A stretch of 64,000 bases of DNA, taken from the NCBI RefSeq assembly GCF_014651375.1, contig NZ_BMWT01000001.1:663501-727500 (forward strand), written 5' to 3'. The DNA is from Tateyamaria omphalii (GTDB lineage: Bacteria > Pseudomonadota > Alphaproteobacteria > Rhodobacterales > Rhodobacteraceae). This document shows positions 1 through 9,376 of the stretch, one piece after another. Under the pieces are notes generated by a model. It was not told the origin of the DNA. It did not search any database and saw nothing but the letters and a program-made list of their open reading frames with translations. Made by a program: the position numbers and the translations under genes. How positions within the stretch are numbered: the first letter of the stretch is position 1; the number at the start of each line of letters is the position of its first letter.

Positions 1-269
1 TCAGTCAGCGCTGTAATGCAATTGGTCACCGCGGGGCCGTGGGTTACGGTCGCCACTCCCACTTTCCCACTGACTTGCGCATAACCTTGGGCCATCAAAA
101 CGGCGCTGCCTTCATGCACGGCCGGAACAAAGCGCGCGTTTTCTTGCTGACGAAAGTTGTCCACGAGAAAAAGGTTCGCGTCGCCCATCAGGCCAAAGAG
201 TGTGTCAACTCCATTGTCGATCAGGCAAGCTGCAAGGGCTTCAAACACTTTGGTTTTCGCGTTCTGCAT
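1..269 (-). CDS. Thiamine-diphosphate-dependent enzyme, N-terminal part (acetolactate synthase-like), truncated by window edge
   Basis: Reading the minus strand from an ATG at 269 gives MQNAKTKVFEALAACLIDNG followed by DTLFGLMGD, a VPAVHEGSAVLMAQGYAQVSG stretch and GVATVTHGPAVTNCITAL. This is the pyrimidine-binding N-terminal domain shared by acetolactate synthase, glyoxylate carboligase and benzoylformate decarboxylase-type enzymes. The conserved glutamate that activates thiamine diphosphate lies in the HEGSA segment, which is intact. Only about 89 codons are visible, so the substrate cannot be decided. The gene is divergent from an Lrp/AsnC regulator that starts 150 bases away, and that regulator may control it. 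The family call is firm; the exact reaction is unknown. Confidence 0.85.
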   Translation of the reverse strand, partial: MQNAKTKVFEALAACLIDNGVDTLFGLMGDANLFLVDNFRQQENARFVPAVHEGSAVLMAQGYAQVSGKVGVATVTHGPAVTNCITALT

Positions 270-418
270 CGGGATGCTCCGTGTCCAAACGTTTGTGCCA
301 TTTTAAATCAGGCGTTCCTCACAGAGCGTGCAAATTGACATTTCGCGGTGGATAATTTCCCAGCTTCGTGCAAAGAATTAGGCTTCTTTGCGCGGTTCAT
401 GCATGAAAGGGTATTTTT

Positions 419-913
419 GTGGCATCGCTTGCCTTGGATTCCTATGATGTCCGCATTCTGGACGCACTCCAAAAGGACGCGTCCCTGACCAATGTCGACC
501 TTGCCGAAATTGTTCACTTGTCGGCGTCCCAATGTTCCAGACGCCGCGCAGCGCTTGAAGCGTCGGGTGTCATTGAGGCCTACCATGCGAAGCTCAATGC
601 CGAAATTCTGGGACTGAAGTTGCGTGCCATAGTCAGGCTAAACATGAAAAACCACGACCAAGTTGATGACGTTGCACTGTCCAAATGGCTGACAACACAG
701 CCCGAGATACAAACGGCATTTTCGGTATCTGGCGATGCTGACTATATCCTGACTGTCAGAGTTGATGATCTGGACACGTTCTCGGGATTCATTCACGATA
801 AGCTGCTTCGCCAACCTCAAATCGCACAGGTCCGTTCTGAATTTGTGTTGAAGACACTCAAAGACACTTCGACCATTAGTATTGAAGCAACCAGCCAAGT
901 GAATGTTGGGTGA
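419..913 (+). CDS. Lrp/AsnC family transcriptional regulator
   Basis: A 164-residue protein of typical Lrp/AsnC size. Residues about 8-60 form the helix-turn-helix (SYDVRILDALQKDASLTNVD, then HLSASQCSRRRAALEASG). The C-terminal half is the RAM/AsnC ligand-binding domain, with GDADYILTVRVDDLDTFSGF. The start is GTG at 419, because both upstream ATGs (399, 403) are out of frame. These regulators bind amino acids or related ligands and act as dimers to octamers. It is divergent from the thiamine-diphosphate enzyme, so local control of that gene is the simplest hypothesis; control of the downstream cydAB genes is also possible but less likely given the 254-base gap. Confidence 0.9.
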   Translation: MASLALDSYDVRILDALQKDASLTNVDLAEIVHLSASQCSRRRAALEASGVIEAYHAKLNAEILGLKLRAIVRLNMKNHDQVDDVALSKWLTTQPEIQTAFSVSGDADYILTVRVDDLDTFSGFIHDKLLRQPQIAQVRSEFVLKTLKDTSTISIEATSQVNVG

Positions 914-1167
914 GTCACGTGATGCAGTCATTCGGATTTCGGGGTTTGATGTCTGAACAGTCCGCATAGCAGAACCTGTTCCCGCGCAGGTGCGAACCCG
1001 GGTTTTCAGATTTTTGATGTGATGCGCAGGGTTGCAAAACCGTGCACTACTCTGTGACAAAACGCGCAGGCGCACCCTGTCGCACCCCCGCTGATCTGTC
1101 AGGGCGCGCTGCTATATGAGGCTCAAGACCAAACACTTAACCGTTTTTCCTTGAGCGGAGACTTCGC

Positions 1168-2556
1168 ATGGATACCCTCATGCTTTCCCGAATTCAGTTC
1201 GGTGCCAATATCTCGTTCCACATTCTGTTCCCTACGATCACCATTGCCCTGGGCTGGGTGCTACTTTTCTTCAAGTTGCGCTTCAACGCGACGGGCAATG
1301 CGCGCTGGATGGATGCCTATCGGTTTTGGGTGAAGGTGTTCGCCCTGAGCTTTGCCATGGGTGTTGTGTCCGGGATCACGATGTCGTTCCAGTTCGGCAC
1401 CAACTGGCCCGGCTTCATGGAAACAGTTGGCAACATTGCCGGGCCACTTCTTGCCTATGAAGTTATGACCGCCTTTTTCCTGGAGGCTGTGTTTCTGGGC
1501 ATCATGCTGTTCGGCTTTTCTCGTGTGCCGGGGTGGCTACACACTTTGGCGACGTTCCTTGTGGCCTTCGGTACCACCATGTCGGCCTTTTGGATTCTTG
1601 TCCTAAACAGCTGGATGCACACGCCCCAAGGGTTCGAGATGCGCGATGGGGTGGCTCATGCAACCAGCTGGTTCGAGATTGTTTTCAACCCGTCCATGCC
1701 TTACCGCCTAAGTCACATGCTTCTGGCGTCGGGCCTGACTGTGGCCTTCCTGATCGCGGGGCTGAGCGCTTTCCGCTGGCTGCTTGGGGATCGGAGCAAG
1801 AGCGTACAGGTAACGCTCAAAACCGGTGTCTACATGGGCGCTTTGTTGATCCCGGTGCAAATTTTCATGGGGGATATGCACGGTCTGAACACGCTGGAAC
1901 ATCAGCCGCAGAAGGTGGCGGCGATGGAGGGGAACTGGGACACCCAGTCCCATGTGCCTCTCTTGCTGTTTGCCCTTCCGGATGAGGAGGCGCGCGAAAA
2001 CCGCATGGAAGTAGCCATTCCCAACATGGCGTCGATCATCCTCAAGCATAAGGCTGAGGGTGTGGTGCCCGGGCTGAACGACTTCGTCACGGAAGATGGA
2101 GAGGTGATGCATCCACCCGTGGCGCCCGTTTTCTGGTCTTTCCGCATCATGGTGGGCATTGGTGTTGCGATGTTGCTGCTCAGCTGGACCGCTTCTGTGC
2201 TGATGCTGCGCAAGCGGCGCGGACCCGAGGCTTTGCCGAAGCTGATGATGCTTGCGATGGTGCCGATGGCCTTCTCGGGCTGGGTGGCGACTTTGGCTGG
2301 CTGGTACACAACCGAGATCGGACGCCAGCCGTGGTTGGTGCAGGGCGTTTTGACCACCGAAACGGCCGTCGCAGATGTGCCGGCACCTTTCGTTGGTACC
2401 ACTTTGGGCGCGTATCTTGCGATCTATGCCCTGCTGCTTGCCGCCTATATCGGCGTGCTGTTTTTCCTGGCGCGCAAGGCTGTGGACGGTGATTTGCCGC
2501 GACCGCGTACGCCTTTGTCTGGTCACGCGGTTACCCGCGAAATTCCTGCGGAGTAA
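1168..2556 (+). CDS. cydA: Cytochrome bd ubiquinol oxidase subunit I (short Q-loop, cyanide-insensitive type)
   Basis: A 462-residue membrane protein of the CydA family. It starts MDTLMLSRIQFGANISFHIL, where the His in FHILFP is the expected haem ligand near the N-terminus. Family landmarks follow: GITMSFQFGTNWPGF, WILVLNSWMHTPQGFEMRDG and GWYTTEIGRQPWLVQGVL. The protein lacks the long insertion of the E. coli Q-loop, which is typical of CioA-type cyanide-insensitive oxidases. It oxidises quinol and reduces oxygen to water without pumping protons. Five bases separate it from cydB. No CydX or CydC/D genes are nearby. The preceding 254 bases contain no gene, and I saw no convincing full FNR dyad in them. 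Confidence 0.96.
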   Translation: MDTLMLSRIQFGANISFHILFPTITIALGWVLLFFKLRFNATGNARWMDAYRFWVKVFALSFAMGVVSGITMSFQFGTNWPGFMETVGNIAGPLLAYEVMTAFFLEAVFLGIMLFGFSRVPGWLHTLATFLVAFGTTMSAFWILVLNSWMHTPQGFEMRDGVAHATSWFEIVFNPSMPYRLSHMLLASGLTVAFLIAGLSAFRWLLGDRSKSVQVTLKTGVYMGALLIPVQIFMGDMHGLNTLEHQPQKVAAMEGNWDTQSHVPLLLFALPDEEARENRMEVAIPNMASIILKHKAEGVVPGLNDFVTEDGEVMHPPVAPVFWSFRIMVGIGVAMLLLSWTASVLMLRKRRGPEALPKLMMLAMVPMAFSGWVATLAGWYTTEIGRQPWLVQGVLTTETAVADVPAPFVGTTLGAYLAIYALLLAAYIGVLFFLARKAVDGDLPRPRTPLSGHAVTREIPAE

Positions 2557-2561
2557 GACAT

Positions 2562-3572
2562 ATGGAACTCTTTGGCGATCCGGCAGTATGGCTGCCATTT
2601 ACCTTCGCGGCGCTGATGGGCGTGTCGATCCTGATTTACGTTGTTCTCGACGGTTTCGATCTGGGCGTCGGGGTGTTGTTTCCGTTCGCTACGGACGAGG
2701 AAAAGGACAGGATGGTGGCCTCGATCGGTCCATTCTGGGATGCGAACGAAACCTGGTTGGTGCTGGCTATCGGTCTGTTGCTCGTGGCCTTTCCGACGGC
2801 CCACGGCACAATCCTGACGGCGCTGTACCTACCGGTGGCGATCATGCTGATCGGGTTGATCCTGCGTGGTGTGGCGTTTGAATTCCGGGTCAAGGCACCG
2901 ACCCCGCACAAGGCCACTTGGAACTGGCTGTTCTTCATCGGCTCGCTCATGACGTCGCTGAGTCAGGGCTTCATGCTCGGTAAATACGTGATGGGTTTGG
3001 AAAGCACGCTTGGGACATGGGCCTTTGCGATGATCACGGCGGTGTTCCTGACTGTGGCCTATTCCATGATCGGTGCCTGTTGGTTGATCATCAAGACTGA
3101 GGGAATCCTGCAAGGCAAAGCCGTCGATTGGGCCAAGGGCGGCATCTGGGGTCTTGTTCTGGGACTGGGGGCAGTATCGCTTGCCACACCGCTGGTCAGC
3201 GCACGGATTTTCGACAAGTGGTTTACCTTTCCCGAGGTCTTTCTGCTTGCCCCTCTTCCCATCCTGTCGGCCTTGATGGTCCTGATGCTTTGGAGATCGC
3301 TGCAGCGTCTGCCTAACGCGACCGATGCGGGTGCGAAAGGTCCGTTTACCTACGCCATTGCACTTTTCATACTGGCGTTCAGCGGCCTGGCCTACTCGTT
3401 CTATCCCTACGTTGTTCCGGAAAAGCTGACAGTTTACGAGGCGGCGAGTGCACCGGAAAGCCTGATGATTATGCTTGTAGGCGCTGTCGTGGTTATTCCG
3501 ATGATCGGGGGATACACGGCGCTGGCCTATTGGGTGTTCAGAGGTAAAGCGGCCGACTTGCGCTACGACTAG
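2562..3572 (+). CDS. cydB: Cytochrome bd ubiquinol oxidase subunit II
   Basis: A 336-residue polytopic membrane protein matching CydB/CioB throughout: the N-terminal WLPFTFAALMGVSILIYVVL and DGFDLGVGVLFPF, then WDANETWLVLAIGLLLVAFP and RGVAFEFR, which are diagnostic of the subunit. It forms the heterodimer with the preceding subunit I and begins five bases after its stop codon, so the pair is a single transcription unit. The end of the gene runs into an extragenic hairpin-containing repeat at about 3574-3640 that probably terminates the transcript. Confidence 0.96.
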   Translation: MELFGDPAVWLPFTFAALMGVSILIYVVLDGFDLGVGVLFPFATDEEKDRMVASIGPFWDANETWLVLAIGLLLVAFPTAHGTILTALYLPVAIMLIGLILRGVAFEFRVKAPTPHKATWNWLFFIGSLMTSLSQGFMLGKYVMGLESTLGTWAFAMITAVFLTVAYSMIGACWLIIKTEGILQGKAVDWAKGGIWGLVLGLGAVSLATPLVSARIFDKWFTFPEVFLLAPLPILSALMVLMLWRSLQRLPNATDAGAKGPFTYAIALFILAFSGLAYSFYPYVVPEKLTVYEAASAPESLMIMLVGAVVVIPMIGGYTALAYWVFRGKAADLRYD

Positions 3573-3573
3573 C

Positions 3574-3640
3574 CTTTCTTCTGACCAGAAATACCTCCGG
3601 GGAGGCGGAACGCGCCGGGGGCAGAGCCCCGGCACCCCTT
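3574..3640. repeat. Extragenic GGTATTTT-type repeat with hairpin (copy 1)
   Basis: Immediately after cydB the sequence reads TTTCTTCTGACCAGAAATAC then CTCCGGGGAG and a GC-rich hairpin (CCGGGG near 3615 pairing with CCCCGG near 3627). The same order of blocks, in inverse orientation, recurs at 22847-22898 (with its own hairpin) and, without the hairpin, at 18801-18838. It probably serves as a transcription terminator for cydB. Confidence 0.55.
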
Positions 3641-3694
3641 TCGCATCCCGCGCGCCCTGTCTAGTTTGGCGCTCGGGAACGAAAGGACGCCAAC

Positions 3695-4903
3695 ATGTAC
3701 GACTTCGCCGCCATGGGTGCGTGGCTGGAATTTGCAGTGCGCTGGCTGCACGTGATCACGGCCATCGCCTGGATCGGGTCGTCCTTCTATTTCATTGCCT
3801 TGGATTTGGGCCTGCACCGAGACCGCAACCTGAAAAGTGGTGCGGATGGCGAAGAGTGGCAGGTCCATGGCGGCGGGTTTTATCACATCCAGAAGTATCT
3901 GGTGGCGCCCGACAACATGCCTGACGGCCTCATCTGGCATAAATGGCAAAGCTACTGGACGTGGATCAGTGGGTTCATCCTGCTGGTACTGGTCTACTAC
4001 CTCGGGGCCGAGTTCTACCTGATCGACCCCAATGTGATGGAGCTTGCCACATGGCAGGCGGTGGCCCTTTCGCTGGTATCGCTGGCCGCCGGTTGGGTAA
4101 TCTACAACACGCTTTGCAAGGTCTTTGTAAACGCGGATCAGACCGTTCTGATGGTGGCACTGTTTGGTGTGCTGGTGGCAATGGCCTGGTTCTATACACA
4201 AGTGTTCACGGGGCGCGCAGCGCTGCTGCATCTGGGCGCCTTCACGGCGACGCTCATGTCGGGTAACGTGTTCTTCATCATCATCCCCAACCAGAAGATC
4301 GTTGTCGCCGACCTGATGGCAGGCCGTACGCCCGACGCGATCTATGGCAAGATCGCCAAGCAACGCTCGACCCACAACAACTACCTCACCCTACCGGTGA
4401 TCTTCCTGATGCTGAGCAATCACTACCCACTGGCCTTTGCCAGTGAGTGGAACTGGGTGATCGCGTCCCTTGTCTTCCTGATGGGCGTGACGATCCGGCA
4501 TTGGTTCAACACGCATCACGCGCGCAAGGGCAATCCGCATTGGACTTGGGGCGTGACTGTGATCCTGTTCATCCTCATCGCGTGGCTGAGCGTTGCGCCA
4601 TCAGATGAGCGCGAGACGGCGGTGATGACACGCTTTGCTCAAGCGGAGGGGTTTACGGATGTGCATAACATCGTGTTGGGCCGGTGCAGCATGTGCCATG
4701 CGACCGAGCCAGGTTGGCCCGGTCTGCACTGGGCACCCAAAGGGGTCGTGCTGGAAACCGAGGCGGACCTGACGCGCAATGCGCGGGCCGTATACCTGCA
4801 ATCAGGTGTAAGTCACGCAATGCCACCGGCCAACCTGAGCTACATGGAAGACGAGGAAAGGGCGGCCATCGTGGCTTGGTATCGTGCGGCGATCGACGGG
4901 TAA
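3695..4903 (+). CDS. puuD: Urate hydroxylase PuuD (membrane-bound, cytochrome c-fused)
   Basis: A 402-residue protein with multiple transmembrane helices and a C-terminal mono-haem cytochrome c domain (C331-S-M-C-H335, from LGRCSMCHATEPGWPG). The N-terminal part (RWLHVITAIAWIGSSFYFIA, HGGGFYHIQKYLVAP, SYWTWISGF) is the urate oxidase N-terminal domain that defines PuuD. The family oxidises urate to 5-hydroxyisourate and is thought to pass electrons to the respiratory chain through its own cytochrome c, instead of using O2 and making peroxide as uricase does. No other purine-degradation genes are adjacent, although an amidohydrolase of the carbamoylase/allantoate amidase type lies at 23.2 kb. 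The stop codon is the first triplet of a palindromic repeat. Confidence 0.92.
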   Translation: MYDFAAMGAWLEFAVRWLHVITAIAWIGSSFYFIALDLGLHRDRNLKSGADGEEWQVHGGGFYHIQKYLVAPDNMPDGLIWHKWQSYWTWISGFILLVLVYYLGAEFYLIDPNVMELATWQAVALSLVSLAAGWVIYNTLCKVFVNADQTVLMVALFGVLVAMAWFYTQVFTGRAALLHLGAFTATLMSGNVFFIIIPNQKIVVADLMAGRTPDAIYGKIAKQRSTHNNYLTLPVIFLMLSNHYPLAFASEWNWVIASLVFLMGVTIRHWFNTHHARKGNPHWTWGVTVILFILIAWLSVAPSDERETAVMTRFAQAEGFTDVHNIVLGRCSMCHATEPGWPGLHWAPKGVVLETEADLTRNARAVYLQSGVSHAMPPANLSYMEDEERAAIVAWYRAAIDG

Positions 4904-4968
4904 GGCGGAGGTCTCCTCCGCCCCTTCCAAGCGCTGATGCTCACTGTAAGGCGGACGTGCCGTCCGCC
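4901..4968. repeat. Composite palindromic repeat, left copy (two GGCGG palindromes)
   Basis: Two imperfect palindromes lie 24 bases apart: 4901-4922 (TAAGGCGGAGG, centre, CCTCCGCC) and 4947-4968 (TAAGGCGGACG, centre, CGTCCGCC). The same two palindromes, in the same order but opposite orientation, occur at 9303-9371. The first includes the puuD stop codon. The second encodes the last residues of the cyclase gene on the other strand. Confidence 0.75.
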
Positions 4969-6209
4969 GCTGCGACGGGCATTCCCCAGGCCGAGATCGT
5001 TTCCTGCCGTCCGGGCAACACCAACGATGGAAAGGCTTGCCAGCCCGGGCCGACATTCTCCAACTGGTTCATGACCGCGTCTGAGATCAGCAGTGTCACA
5101 CCTTGCGTCTTCGTCGCTGTCTCGAGCCGGGCCGCGACGTTCACGGCGTCGCCCAGAACGGTGTACTCCAACCGCCCCTCATCACCCACGACACCCACAA
5201 ACACCTCGCCCAGATGAATGCCGATCCCCAAACGCACATCGTTGATATGCTCAAGGAGGTCATAGGCAAAGGCGACGGCGCAGGTGGCGGCGTCACCATG
5301 GCTGTCGTCAAAGACAACCATCGCGCCGTCGCCAACGAACTTGTCCACGATGCCACCTGTCGCATCCGCCGACTTCGAAATATGGGCCCGGTAGCGCGCC
5401 AGAAAGGCGGACAGGTCCGGTGCGCTCATGTTTTCGGCCATGGAGGTGAAACCGCGGATATCCACAAACAGGATAGCCATCCGCTGCTGATGGCCTTCGC
5501 GCATGGCGTCGATCCCGCGCGCGGAAAGCTGGTCATTCAACTCGGACGGCAGAAAGCGCGTGAGTTGGCCGCGTGCCTCGGCTTCGTCGATCGAGCGACG
5601 CAGCAACGCGCGAATACGCATGGATGCCAGAACCAACACCATCGCCGCTAAGGCGATCATGACGATGCGGACTAAGTTCGGCGGCCACCCAAAAAGAAAG
5701 ATCAATCCCGCTCGCGCCTCGGCCTCGGTCGCCAGAAAAGGGATCGTCAGGATGGCGGCAAAACCAGCGACCAGCACCAGCGACATGCAGGCGAGAAGCG
5801 CCGGATTGAACCGCAGCGCACCGCAGGCCAGAACAACGGGGATCAGCCAAGTCGTTGGAAATGCTGCAACAAACTGTCCCGAAAGTCCCATATTTGACAA
5901 GCTGAGCCATGATCCAAGCAGGATGAACACGCAGTCAATCAATGCCGATGGCCACGCCATCCAGGCGCGAAACTGGCCCGCGCGGATGACGAAGATGATC
6001 ACAAGACCCAAGGCAAAGTAGCTTGCCATCGTCATCGCGGCATAGACGAGTTGCGCTTCGAGCGCCTCGGAGTCTGGCAACCCCGTGAACCAGACGGTGA
6101 CGAACAGAACCACAGCCAGAGATATCGACATGAGCATGCGCAGGATACCGATGAACCATTCCGCCTGCGCTTCGGCGTCGAAAAAGATACGTTGTGCCTG
6201 AGGCGTCAT
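4941..6209 (-). CDS. Adenylate/guanylate cyclase, class III, with membrane-spanning N-terminus
   Basis: A 422-residue protein. Residues about 20-195 hold several hydrophobic segments (SISLAVVLFVTVWFTGL, FALGLVIIFVIRAGQF and others) that form a membrane anchor or sensor. Residues about 235-400 are a class III nucleotidyl cyclase domain: ILFVDIRGFTSMAEN carries the first metal-binding aspartate, DKFVGDGAMVVFDD the second, and LEYTVLGDAVNVAARLE the transition-state region. It should make cAMP or cGMP from the cytosolic side. The start overlaps the stop of rmuC by four bases, so it is the last gene of a mutL-rmuC-cyclase operon. Its C-terminal tail (ADGTSALQ) is encoded by a palindromic repeat, suggesting the original stop was displaced by repeat insertion. 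Confidence 0.88.
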   Translation of the reverse strand: MTPQAQRIFFDAEAQAEWFIGILRMLMSISLAVVLFVTVWFTGLPDSEALEAQLVYAAMTMASYFALGLVIIFVIRAGQFRAWMAWPSALIDCVFILLGSWLSLSNMGLSGQFVAAFPTTWLIPVVLACGALRFNPALLACMSLVLVAGFAAILTIPFLATEAEARAGLIFLFGWPPNLVRIVMIALAAMVLVLASMRIRALLRRSIDEAEARGQLTRFLPSELNDQLSARGIDAMREGHQQRMAILFVDIRGFTSMAENMSAPDLSAFLARYRAHISKSADATGGIVDKFVGDGAMVVFDDSHGDAATCAVAFAYDLLEHINDVRLGIGIHLGEVFVGVVGDEGRLEYTVLGDAVNVAARLETATKTQGVTLLISDAVMNQLENVGPGWQAFPSLVLPGRQETISAWGMPVAAADGTSALQ

Positions 6210-7444
6210 TCGGCGGCAGGGGGGCGGCTGTTCAGCGCGAGCGTGCCTTGATCATCCAGCTCTTCGAAGTCGAAATTGTCCAAACGGTTGGCCCGCTTGC
6301 CAGCCTTCTCGGCGCTGATCTTGATATCTTCGATGTCCTTCGAGGCCTGCGAAAAGTGTCGGTCCAGATTGCCAACCCGCGTGCCAAGCCGGTCCACATC
6401 AGTCACCAGCATCGACAATTCTTTGCGGATGGCCCCGGCCTGTTCGCGCATCCGTGCATCTTTGAGGATCGCGCGCATTGTGTTCAGCGTTGCCATGCAG
6501 GTGGTGGGCGACACGATCCAGACCCGTTTGTCGAACCCTTCCCGCACAAGGTCGGGGAAGTTGGCGTGCAACTCGGCATAGACCGCTTCGGACGGCAGGA
6601 ACATCAATGCGCCGTCCGCTGTTTCCCCGTCGATGATGTACTTGTCCGAGATATCAGCAATGTGCTTTTTCACAGCCGTTTTCATGGATGCCACGGCCTG
6701 TTTCAGCTCGTGATCGGTCTCGGCCCGCCGCAGGGCTTCATAAGCCTCCAAAGGGAATTTTGAATCGATCACAATCGGTCCGGGCGGGTTCGGCAGATGC
6801 ACCATGCAATCGGCCCGCTTGCCGTTCGAAAGAGTCGGTTGCCACGCATAGCTGTCATTAGGCAGGGCCTTGCCCACGATGTCGCGCAGCTGGATCTCTC
6901 CGAACGCACCGCGGGTTTGCTTGTTTGAAAGGATGTCCTGCAGGCTGAGCACATCGCCCGAAAGTTTGGTGATATTGTCCTGTGCCTTGTCGATGGCGGC
7001 GAGGCGTTCCTGCAATTGCGTCAGGCTGGTGGTGGTCTGCTTAGAGGAGCCGTACAGCGATTCCTTCATGCGTTCCTGCATTTCGGTCAACGCGCGCTGG
7101 CTGCGCATCGCGTTGTCGGCAAGCCGTTCCTGCATCTGCTGCTGCACCGCGCTCAGCCGCTGCTCGACGGTTTGCGCCAGTTGCGCCTGCCCGTTGGTGG
7201 CCGTGTCAGACACGGTCTGGATCGACGCGCGCAAGCCTTCTTGACCCTGTGCCAACCCCTGCACATGCTGGCCGAGATAGCCCATTTGCTGGGCGAGCGG
7301 CGCTGTGGCACGAGCGGATCGGCCGGCAGCCCGCAACGCCATGATCAGAAGGATCATGATCGCCAACAGGATCGCAGCCCCGATCAGGGCCATCATCACC
7401 AGCGGATCGCTGGTGTCCAATGTCGTATCGCCAAACTGGATCAT
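6206..7444 (-). CDS. rmuC: DNA recombination protein RmuC
   Basis: A 412-residue protein with an N-terminal transmembrane helix ([20 protein letters not shown]), then a long Gln/Glu/Arg-rich coiled coil (residues about 50-170), then the RmuC nuclease-like domain ([76 protein letters not shown]). RmuC limits inversions at short inverted repeats in E. coli. It is translationally coupled to both neighbours: its start overlaps the mutL stop by four bases and its stop overlaps the cyclase start by four bases. The grouping with mutL suggests a shared role in genome stability. Confidence 0.93.
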   Translation of the reverse strand: MIQFGDTTLDTSDPLVMMALIGAAILLAIMILLIMALRAAGRSARATAPLAQQMGYLGQHVQGLAQGQEGLRASIQTVSDTATNGQAQLAQTVEQRLSAVQQQMQERLADNAMRSQRALTEMQERMKESLYGSSKQTTTSLTQLQERLAAIDKAQDNITKLSGDVLSLQDILSNKQTRGAFGEIQLRDIVGKALPNDSYAWQPTLSNGKRADCMVHLPNPPGPIVIDSKFPLEAYEALRRAETDHELKQAVASMKTAVKKHIADISDKYIIDGETADGALMFLPSEAVYAELHANFPDLVREGFDKRVWIVSPTTCMATLNTMRAILKDARMREQAGAIRKELSMLVTDVDRLGTRVGNLDRHFSQASKDIEDIKISAEKAGKRANRLDNFDFEELDDQGTLALNSRPPAAE

Positions 7445-9255
7445 GTGCGCCCAAACAGCCGTTCAATATCGGCCAGCTTCAACTCTACATATGTGGGCCG
7501 TCCGTGATTGCACTGGCCGGAATGCGGTGTCGCTTCCATTTCGCGCAGCAGGGCGTTCATTTCTTCGGCGCGCATTCGGCGGCCCGACCGGATCGACCCG
7601 TGACAGGCGACGCGGGACAGGATCGCTTCGACTTTTGCCTGAACGGATTGCGACGCCCCCATGTCCGCGAGTTCATCCAGAATGTCGTGGATCATGGCCT
7701 TGGCATCGACTTCGCCAAGGATGGCAGGCGTTTCACGCACGGCGACCGCATCCCCGCCAAAGGCTTCGATACCAAGGCCGAAGCGTGCCAGATCATCCGC
7801 AATTTCCAGAAGCCGCGCGCATTCGCCCGATGACAGGCTCACGATTTCGGGGATCAGCAAGGCCTGCGCGGCAACGCCGTTTTCAGCCATCTGGTTCTTC
7901 AGCTTTTCGTAGACGAGACGTTCATGGGCGGCGTGCTGGTCGACAATCACCATGCCGGTCGCGGTCTGGGCCACGATATAGTTCTCGTGCACTTGCCCGC
8001 GAGCCACGCCAAGGGGAAGGTCGGTTGGATCAGCCTCTGGCGCGGGCATTGGTGCAGGGTCGACTACCTGCGCGCTGTAGTCTTGCGCCATCTCGGCAAA
8101 GCCGGTTGCCATGGGTGCACGAGGCCCAAGGCTGGGCCGATCCATCTGGTAGACGCGCGGCTCAGTTGGTTCGGGCCGCATGGCCCCGAGCGTTGCGCCC
8201 GCCACCGTGGTCGAGGCGCGGTGCCCTGCATTTGCCAGTGCGTGACGCAGGCCGGATACGATCAAACCGCGTGCAACGCCTGGATCGCGGAACCGCACCT
8301 CGGACTTCGCCGGATGCACGTTGATATCCACGAGCTGCGGATCGCAGTCGATGAACAAGGCCGCCGCCGGGTGCCGGTCGCGGCTCAGGAAATCGAAATA
8401 GGCCGCCCGCAACGCGCCGGTCAGCAGTTTGTCTTTCACAGGCCGACCGTTCACATAGAGGAACTGGGCCACTGCCGCGCCGCGTGAGTAGGTCGGTAAG
8501 GCTGCATAGCCGGTCAGGTGCAGGCCTTCGCGTTCTGTATCGATTGGGATCGCGTTATCTGTGAAATCCTGGCCGAGCGTATCCCGCAAACGGCCCTTGA
8601 GCGCGGCCATGACATCGCCGCTCTGCGCCTCGACCTTGAAGACGGTGCGCGGGTCGTCCGACACATCTCGCAGTTCGAACCGCACAAAGGGTTCGGCCAT
8701 GGCAAGGCGCTTGATCACATCGGTGATCGCTTGCGCTTCGGCCCGGTCGGTGCGCAGGAATTTCAGGCGCGCAGGCGTGGCGTAGAAGAGATCACGCAGA
8801 GTGATCACGGTACCAGCACTCAGTGCCGCAGGTTTGACGGCGCTGGTGGTTCCACCGGCGACACTGATTTCGGCTGCATCTTCGCCCGGGGCCCGGCTTG
8901 TGATGCTTAGTCGGCCAACTGCGCCGAGGCTGGGCAGCGCCTCTCCCCGGAAACCAAAGGTGTGGATATTGAGCAGGTCGCTGCCATCAATCTTGGATGT
9001 TGCATGGCGGCTGAGTGCCAGCGGCAGATCCTTGGCCGCGATACCGCAGCCATCGTCTGTCACACGGATCAGTGTTTTGCCGCCGTCCGCAATGTCGACA
9101 GAGATCCGTTTAGCTCCGGCATCAATGGCGTTTTCGACCAGTTCCTTGACCGCTGAGGCTGGGCGTTCCACCACCTCACCCGCCGCGATACGGTTGATCG
9201 CTGCATCGTCCAACTGCCGGATCACGGGACGTATATTGGGGGTGTGGGTGTTCAT
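7441..9255 (-). CDS. mutL: DNA mismatch repair protein MutL
   Basis: A 604-residue MutL from the ATG at 9255 ([15 protein letters not shown]). A TTG seven codons upstream is a weaker choice. The N-terminal GHKL ATPase motifs are all present: [37 protein letters not shown] and the GT-containing loop. Near residue 435 the C-terminal domain has [12 protein letters not shown], which fits the DQHA(X)2E(X)4E metal-binding endonuclease signature, followed by ACHGSIRSG and [11 protein letters not shown]. It should therefore nick DNA itself, as expected in bacteria without MutH. It is first in the operon with rmuC and the cyclase. Its upstream region contains the right copy of the composite repeat. 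Confidence 0.96.
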   Translation of the reverse strand: MNTHTPNIRPVIRQLDDAAINRIAAGEVVERPASAVKELVENAIDAGAKRISVDIADGGKTLIRVTDDGCGIAAKDLPLALSRHATSKIDGSDLLNIHTFGFRGEALPSLGAVGRLSITSRAPGEDAAEISVAGGTTSAVKPAALSAGTVITLRDLFYATPARLKFLRTDRAEAQAITDVIKRLAMAEPFVRFELRDVSDDPRTVFKVEAQSGDVMAALKGRLRDTLGQDFTDNAIPIDTEREGLHLTGYAALPTYSRGAAVAQFLYVNGRPVKDKLLTGALRAAYFDFLSRDRHPAAALFIDCDPQLVDINVHPAKSEVRFRDPGVARGLIVSGLRHALANAGHRASTTVAGATLGAMRPEPTEPRVYQMDRPSLGPRAPMATGFAEMAQDYSAQVVDPAPMPAPEADPTDLPLGVARGQVHENYIVAQTATGMVIVDQHAAHERLVYEKLKNQMAENGVAAQALLIPEIVSLSSGECARLLEIADDLARFGLGIEAFGGDAVAVRETPAILGEVDAKAMIHDILDELADMGASQSVQAKVEAILSRVACHGSIRSGRRMRAEEMNALLREMEATPHSGQCNHGRPTYVELKLADIERLFGRT

Positions 9256-9302
9256 GCCACAAGACTTAGCATGCAAGCCCGCGATTCGACCATGACCGTT
9301 TT

Positions 9303-9371
9303 GGCGGACGACACGTCCGCCTTACGAAAGGAGCTGAACGCGCAGAATGGGCGGAGGAGGCCTCCGCCTTA
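9303..9371. repeat. Composite palindromic repeat, right copy (inverted relative to the 4.9 kb copy)
   Basis: Palindromes at 9303-9324 (GGCGGACG, centre, CGTCCGCCTTA) and 9350-9371 (GGCGGAGG, centre, CCTCCGCCTTA) are 25 bases apart. On the minus strand they repeat the order, sequence and spacing of the element at 4901-4968. The pair brackets the cyclase-rmuC-mutL operon. It lies between the mutL start and the chrR stop, where a terminator for chrR would be expected. Confidence 0.75.
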
Positions 9372-9376
9372 CACGG

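Noticed and set aside
914..1167. FNR/CRP-type box upstream of cydAB
   Set aside because: Only half-sites such as TTGAT are present; no full TTGAT-N4-ATCAA dyad was found.
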